Below the pieces are notes generated by a model. It was not told the DNA's origin and did not search any database. It saw nothing but the letters and a program-made list of their open reading frames with translations. Made by a program: the position numbers and the translations under genes. Shown here in pieces: positions 60,486-64,000 of a DNA stretch of 64,000 nucleotides. Numbering within the stretch: the stretch's first letter is position 1; every line of letters starts with the position of its first letter. The DNA is from DAHUYF01 sp035945115 (lineage in GTDB: Bacteria > Pseudomonadota > Alphaproteobacteria > ATCC43930 > CGMCC-115725): the NCBI GenBank assembly GCA_035945115.1, contig DASZAN010000029.1:37848-101847 (forward strand). Reading direction: 5' to 3'.

Positions 60486-63023
60486 TCAGCGCCGCCCCTT
60501 GCCCCGCGCCGGGGGCATGGCGTGCAGCGGATCTTCGGGCCAGGGATGTTTCGGATAGCGGCCGCGCATGTCGCGACGCACTGCGGGATAGCTGCCCCGC
60601 CAGAAACCGGCGAGATCGCGCGTCACCTGCAGCGGCCGACCGGCCGGCGAGAGGAGATGCAGCACGAGCGGGACGCGCCCTTGCGCCACCGCGGGTGTGA
60701 CCTCGCTGCCGAACAATTCCTGAAGGCGTACCGCCAGCACCGGAATATCGCCGCTGCCATACTCGACGGCGACGCGCGCGCCACTCGGCAGCATCACATG
60801 CGTTGGCGCGAGCTCGTTGAGCCGCCACCGCTGCTCGCCACTGAGGCCGGCCGCGAGGATTCCAGCGAGATCGAGGCGCGCAAGCTGCGCCAAGCGGGTG
60901 ATGCCATCGACGTACGGGCGAAGCCAGTCCTCGAGCGTGGCAAGGAGGGCCGCGTCGGAAGTATCGGGCCACGCGTCTTCGCCCTCGAGCCGCCGGAGGA
61001 ACATGAGGCGATGGCGCAGGCTCTCGGCCGCGCGGGTCCAGGGCAGGGCGGCCATGCCGAGCTCGCGAATGCCGACGAAGAGTGCCGTCGCAACCGCATC
61101 CGTCGGCGGGTCGGCGAGCGGCTCGTCGGCCAACACCAGCGCGCCCAGCCGGCGCTGGCGGCGCGCCTCGACCGCTTGGCTGCGGCTCTCCCATCGAACC
61201 GACGCTTCCGGTTGGATCGCGGCGGCGAAATCCTCTTCGATCTCGGCGCGCGAAAGCGGCGCCGCGAGGAAGATGCGTGCCGAGCGCCGCTCGCCATCGA
61301 CCGCGGCCACTGCAAGGAAGTCCGCTCCTGCCAGAGCATCTGTGGTCGGCAGCTCAGCTCCTTTGCCGTTAGCGAGGCGGAATTGCCCAATGGCGCCGGG
61401 ACGCCGCGCGGCAATGCGATCGGGATAGGCGAGCGCGAGCACGCGGCCGGTGGCACGCGGATCGATCGGCTCGGCCGCGCCGAGACGAAGCTGACGCTCG
61501 ATTTGGTGCGCCGCTTGCCGGACGCGCTCCGCCGCACCCCGGTCGAGCGAGAGTCCGGGCGGCAGATGTTTCGCTTCGCCGCGCCCGCGCATGAGATCGA
61601 GGCGAAGTCGGACGTCCACGTCGCGCGCGCCCGGCGCCCATTTGACGATGTCGCGTTCGCTCAGCAACGCCGCCAGCTGCGCCGCCAGCCGCCCATGGCC
61701 GTGCGTCCGCGCCCGTAGCATCATATGCGCGAGCCGCGGATGGAGGGGGAGCGCCGCCATCTCGCGGCCGTGTGCCGTGATGCGTCCGGCGGCGTCGATC
61801 GCGCCCAATTCAGCAAGAAGCGTCCGCGCTTGCGCATAGGCCGCGGCGGGCGGCGGATCGAGCCAAGCGAGCGCGGCCGGATCAGCGGTGCCCCAGCGCG
61901 CCAAGGCGAGCGCCAGCGGGACCAAATCCGCTTCGACGATCTCGGGAAGATTGAACGGGGCAAGCTGCATCGTTTCGCTCTCGCGCCAGAGGCGATAGCA
62001 GATGCCGGGACCGGTGCGTCCGGCGCGGCCGCGCCGCTGCTCGGCCGAAGCCTGCGAGATGCGCCGCGTCTCGAGCCGCGTCATGCCGCTCGCGGGATCG
62101 AAACGCGGCACGCGCGCGAGCCCGCTGTCGACGACGGCGGCGATGCCCTCGATGGTGAGGCTCGTCTCGGCAATCGGCGTCGCCAGTACGATCTTGCGCG
62201 TGCCCGGGCGTGCCGGCCGGATCGCTGCGTCCTGCGCCTCGCGCGGCAGATCGCCATAAAGCGGCGCCATCGCCACGTCGGGCGGCAGGCCGGCCTCCTC
62301 GAGCAACCGCGCCACGCGCCGGATCTCGCCGCCGCCGGGAAGGAAGGCGAGGACACTGCCGTCGTCCCGAGCCAGCGCACGGCGAATGGCGGCAGCAACC
62401 GCCGTTTCCAGCTGGTCGGGAGCCGGCCGCTCGAGATACCGCACCTCGACGGGATAGGCGCGGGCTTCACTGTGGATCACCGCCGCGTCCTCGATGAGCG
62501 CGGCGAAGCGCGCGCCGTCGAGCGTCGCCGACATGATGAGGAGGCGCAGCTCCTGCCGGAGATGGCGCCGCGCCTCGAGCGTCAGCGCGAGTGCGAGATC
62601 GCCCTCGAGATGGCGCTCGTGGAATTCGTCGAAGATCACCGCGGCCACGCCTTCGAGCGCAGGATCGTCTTGCAGAAGCCGCGGCAGGATTCCTTCGGTC
62701 ACCACCTCGATGCGAGTTGCCGGACCGACGCGGGTGTCGAGGCGGGTGCGGTATCCGACGGTGCCGCCGACGCGCTCGCCCAGCATTGCCGCCATGCGCT
62801 CGGCCGAGGCACGCGCGGCAAGGCGGCGCGGCTCGAGCATGATGATGCGCTGCCGATCGAGCCAGGGTGCATCGAGCAGCGCCAACGGGACGAGCGTCGT
62901 CTTGCCGGCACCGGGCGGCGCTTCGAGGACGGCGGCGCCCCCTTGCGCGAGCGCATCGGCGAGCGCGGGGAGCGCATCGCTCACCGGCAGATCGCGCCAG
63001 ACCGAAAGATCGCGCGGCGTCAT
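60486..63023 (-). CDS. hrpB: ATP-dependent helicase HrpB
   Basis: This 845-aa DExH-box helicase has Walker A LEAPPGAGKTTLVPLALL, RRLAARASAERMA, DEFHERHLEGDLAL (motif II), IMSATLDGARF (motif III), TPIAETSLTIEGIAAVVDSG (motif V) and QRRGRAGRTGPGICYRLW (motif VI), then the HrpB C-terminal domain ending PKHPWPEDP with MPPARGKGRR. Sequence and length agree with bacterial HrpB. Its biological role (RNA helicase) remains poorly understood. I start at the ATG at 63023 (MTPRDLSVW); the upstream extension is not conserved. Confidence 0.96.
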   Translation of the reverse strand: MTPRDLSVWRDLPVSDALPALADALAQGGAAVLEAPPGAGKTTLVPLALLDAPWLDRQRIIMLEPRRLAARASAERMAAMLGERVGGTVGYRTRLDTRVGPATRIEVVTEGILPRLLQDDPALEGVAAVIFDEFHERHLEGDLALALTLEARRHLRQELRLLIMSATLDGARFAALIEDAAVIHSEARAYPVEVRYLERPAPDQLETAVAAAIRRALARDDGSVLAFLPGGGEIRRVARLLEEAGLPPDVAMAPLYGDLPREAQDAAIRPARPGTRKIVLATPIAETSLTIEGIAAVVDSGLARVPRFDPASGMTRLETRRISQASAEQRRGRAGRTGPGICYRLWRESETMQLAPFNLPEIVEADLVPLALALARWGTADPAALAWLDPPPAAAYAQARTLLAELGAIDAAGRITAHGREMAALPLHPRLAHMMLRARTHGHGRLAAQLAALLSERDIVKWAPGARDVDVRLRLDLMRGRGEAKHLPPGLSLDRGAAERVRQAAHQIERQLRLGAAEPIDPRATGRVLALAYPDRIAARRPGAIGQFRLANGKGAELPTTDALAGADFLAVAAVDGERRSARIFLAAPLSRAEIEEDFAAAIQPEASVRWESRSQAVEARRQRRLGALVLADEPLADPPTDAVATALFVGIRELGMAALPWTRAAESLRHRLMFLRRLEGEDAWPDTSDAALLATLEDWLRPYVDGITRLAQLARLDLAGILAAGLSGEQRWRLNELAPTHVMLPSGARVAVEYGSGDIPVLAVRLQELFGSEVTPAVAQGRVPLVLHLLSPAGRPLQVTRDLAGFWRGSYPAVRRDMRGRYPKHPWPEDPLHAMPPARGKGRR

Positions 63024-63122
63024 GCGCGAGCTATAGCGCAAAGCGCTGTGCCGCGGCATCGGCAGCCTTCCCTCGCGCGGCGCCTCGGCCTATGCTCAAC
63101 GACACTAGCGAGGAAAGTGCCA

Positions 63123-63866
63123 ATGGGCCGGGCCCTCATCACGGCGGCGATGGCCGCCATCCTCTCTCTCGGATCGATTGCGGCTCGTGCGGAGACTGTC
63201 GATCTCGCCCTGGTGCTGGCGGCGGACGTCTCGCGCAGCATCGACGACGACGAGTTCAAGCTGCAGCGCCAAGGCTACGCCGCCGCCGTGACCAACCCGC
63301 GCGTGCTGCAGGCGATCGCCGCCGGGCGCAACGGCGCCATCGCCATCTGCTTCATCGAATGGTCCGGGCCCGAGGAGCAGCAGGTGGTGACGGAATGGAC
63401 GACGATCCGCGACGGCGAGACCGCCGCCGCCTTCGCCGCGACATTGCTCGCGGCGCCGCGTTCCTTCATCGGCCGCACCTCCATCAGCGCCGCCATCGAT
63501 TTCAGCCGCGCTTATGTAACGAAGCTCGGCGCTCTCCCGGAGCGCCGCGTCATCGATGTCTCGGGCGACGGCACCAACAATTCCGGCCGGCCCGCGCCCG
63601 ATGCGCGCGACGAGGCGGTAGCGGCGGGCTTCACCATCAACGGGCTCGCCATCATCAACGAGCATCCCAATCCCGGCTATTTCGCCCACACCCAGCCGCC
63701 CGAGGGCTTGCCCGAATACTACCGGCAAAACGTCATCGGCGGCCCCGGCGGCTTCCTCCTCGTCATCCAGGATTTCAATTCGTTCGGCGAGGCCATCACC
63801 AACAAGCTGGTGAGCGAAATCGCCGCAGCGCCGCCGCGCGCGCTGCACGCGGCGGCGCTGCGCTAG
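63123..63866 (+). CDS. DUF1194 (von Willebrand A-like) exported protein
   Basis: This 247-aa protein has a signal peptide (ITAAMAAILSLGSIAARAE) and then VDLALVLAADVSRSIDDDEF, with a MIDAS-like DxSxS metal site. RSFIGRTSISAAIDFSRAYV, VIDVSGDGTNNSGRPAP and QDFNSFGEAITNKLVSEI complete a von Willebrand factor A-like fold. Its function is unknown; it may bind proteins. GAGGAAAGTGCC precedes the ATG. Its stop codon is directly at the edge of an IS630-like element, so the last residues (AAPPRALHAAALR) may be altered, though the domain is complete. Confidence 0.9.
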   Translation: MGRALITAAMAAILSLGSIAARAETVDLALVLAADVSRSIDDDEFKLQRQGYAAAVTNPRVLQAIAAGRNGAIAICFIEWSGPEEQQVVTEWTTIRDGETAAAFAATLLAAPRSFIGRTSISAAIDFSRAYVTKLGALPERRVIDVSGDGTNNSGRPAPDARDEAVAAGFTINGLAIINEHPNPGYFAHTQPPEGLPEYYRQNVIGGPGGFLLVIQDFNSFGEAITNKLVSEIAAAPPRALHAAALR

Positions 63867-64000
63867 AGTCTGATCCATTCAGGTTGAAGCGTAGCCTGCG
63901 TTTCGGAAGTAGTTGGCGCACTCTTGCGGCGAGACGCTGCTGAGGAGGGTTCCGATCTGGCGCCATGTGTCCTCGACGGTTCGCTTGGCGGCTTTGCGGA
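63866..64000 (-). mobile_element. IS630-family insertion sequence, one end, cut by window edge
   Basis: From 63866 the sequence reads GAGTCTGATCCATTCAGGTT, then the reverse-strand transposase end. Just before it is TA (63864-63865), the usual IS630/Tc1 target dinucleotide, forming the TAG stop of the DUF1194 gene. The other end lies outside the window. Boundaries are provisional. Confidence 0.55.
63879..64000 (-). CDS. IS630-family transposase, C-terminal fragment (5' part outside window)
   Basis: On the minus strand the last 40 codons before TGA at 63879-63881 read RKAAKRTVEDTWRQIGTLL, SSVSPQECANYF and RNAGYAST. The end PQECANYFRNAGYAST is a hallmark of IS630-type transposases in alphaproteobacteria (DDE transposase). 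The upstream catalytic domain is outside the window, so its integrity cannot be judged. Confidence 0.85.
   Translation of the reverse strand, partial: RKAAKRTVEDTWRQIGTLLSSVSPQECANYFRNAGYAST

Noticed and set aside
61725..63122. Long N-terminal extension of the DUF1194 frame
   Set aside because: It runs antisense through hrpB; the real start at 63123 has a ribosome-binding site and signal peptide.

Overview
The window is high-GC DNA of an alphaproteobacterial type. Supporting signs are the FixJ-type response regulator, a GltBD glutamate synthase, a 3-hydroxybutyrate dehydrogenase/phasin (polyhydroxybutyrate) module, a LIV-I amino-acid transporter, PmtA-like and PlcP-like lipid genes, and several palindromic intergenic repeats of the kind common in Hyphomicrobiales and Rhodospirillales. 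The genus cannot be fixed from the sequence alone. Coding density is high, and many neighbours touch or overlap by 4 bp. No rRNA, tRNA or CRISPR array was recognised.

Region by region. 1-2.6 kb: the 3' part of a hybrid histidine kinase, a convergent FixJ-type regulator and a two-gene membrane pair (DUF1469/DUF3618). 2.7-17.6 kb: accessory metabolism with an MFS transporter, two luciferase-like flavin oxidoreductases, an alpha/beta hydrolase, 5-formyl-THF cyclo-ligase, an outer-membrane efflux factor without its inner-membrane partners, an HpcH/HpaI aldolase, a VOC protein, an exported metallo-beta-lactamase-fold hydrolase, a large exported single-CxxCH protein, an FAD monooxygenase and a pentapeptide-repeat protein. 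17.6-30.1 kb: two SDRs, a 3-hydroxyisobutyrate-dehydrogenase-like enzyme, an unusual M24 protein, gltB-gltD and a membrane histidine kinase. 30.2-34.0 kb: arfB, an exported cupin and a four-gene operon whose last three products resemble PmtA, PlcP and a diacylglycerol glycosyltransferase, suggesting membrane-lipid remodelling.

34.2-43.8 kb is the most distinctive part. Two related LysR regulators, each with a cysteine pair near residues 198 and 208 (where OxyR carries its redox pair), bracket an exported cupin, an MFS transporter, a peroxiredoxin-like protein, a type II NADH dehydrogenase, bdhA, a small exported protein, a patatin and a phasin. Three copies of one operator-like sequence lie 60-80 bp before three of these transcription units. 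The second LysR is followed by an orphan bufferin (BufA1/DUF2282) precursor and then by a decayed C-terminal copy of the patatin gene. I read this as one candidate redox/carbon-storage regulon; that reading is inference.

43.8-50.1 kb holds a LIV-I type ABC transporter (livMHGF) with a substrate-binding protein on each side. 50.1-64 kb holds DUF3175, a metallo-beta-lactamase-fold hydrolase, an acyltransferase 3, an intact IS110-family element, an ECF sigma factor, proteins of unknown function, an MFS transporter, kup, hrpB, a DUF1194 von Willebrand-like protein and, at the right edge, the C-terminal end of an IS630-family transposase that abuts the DUF1194 stop codon.
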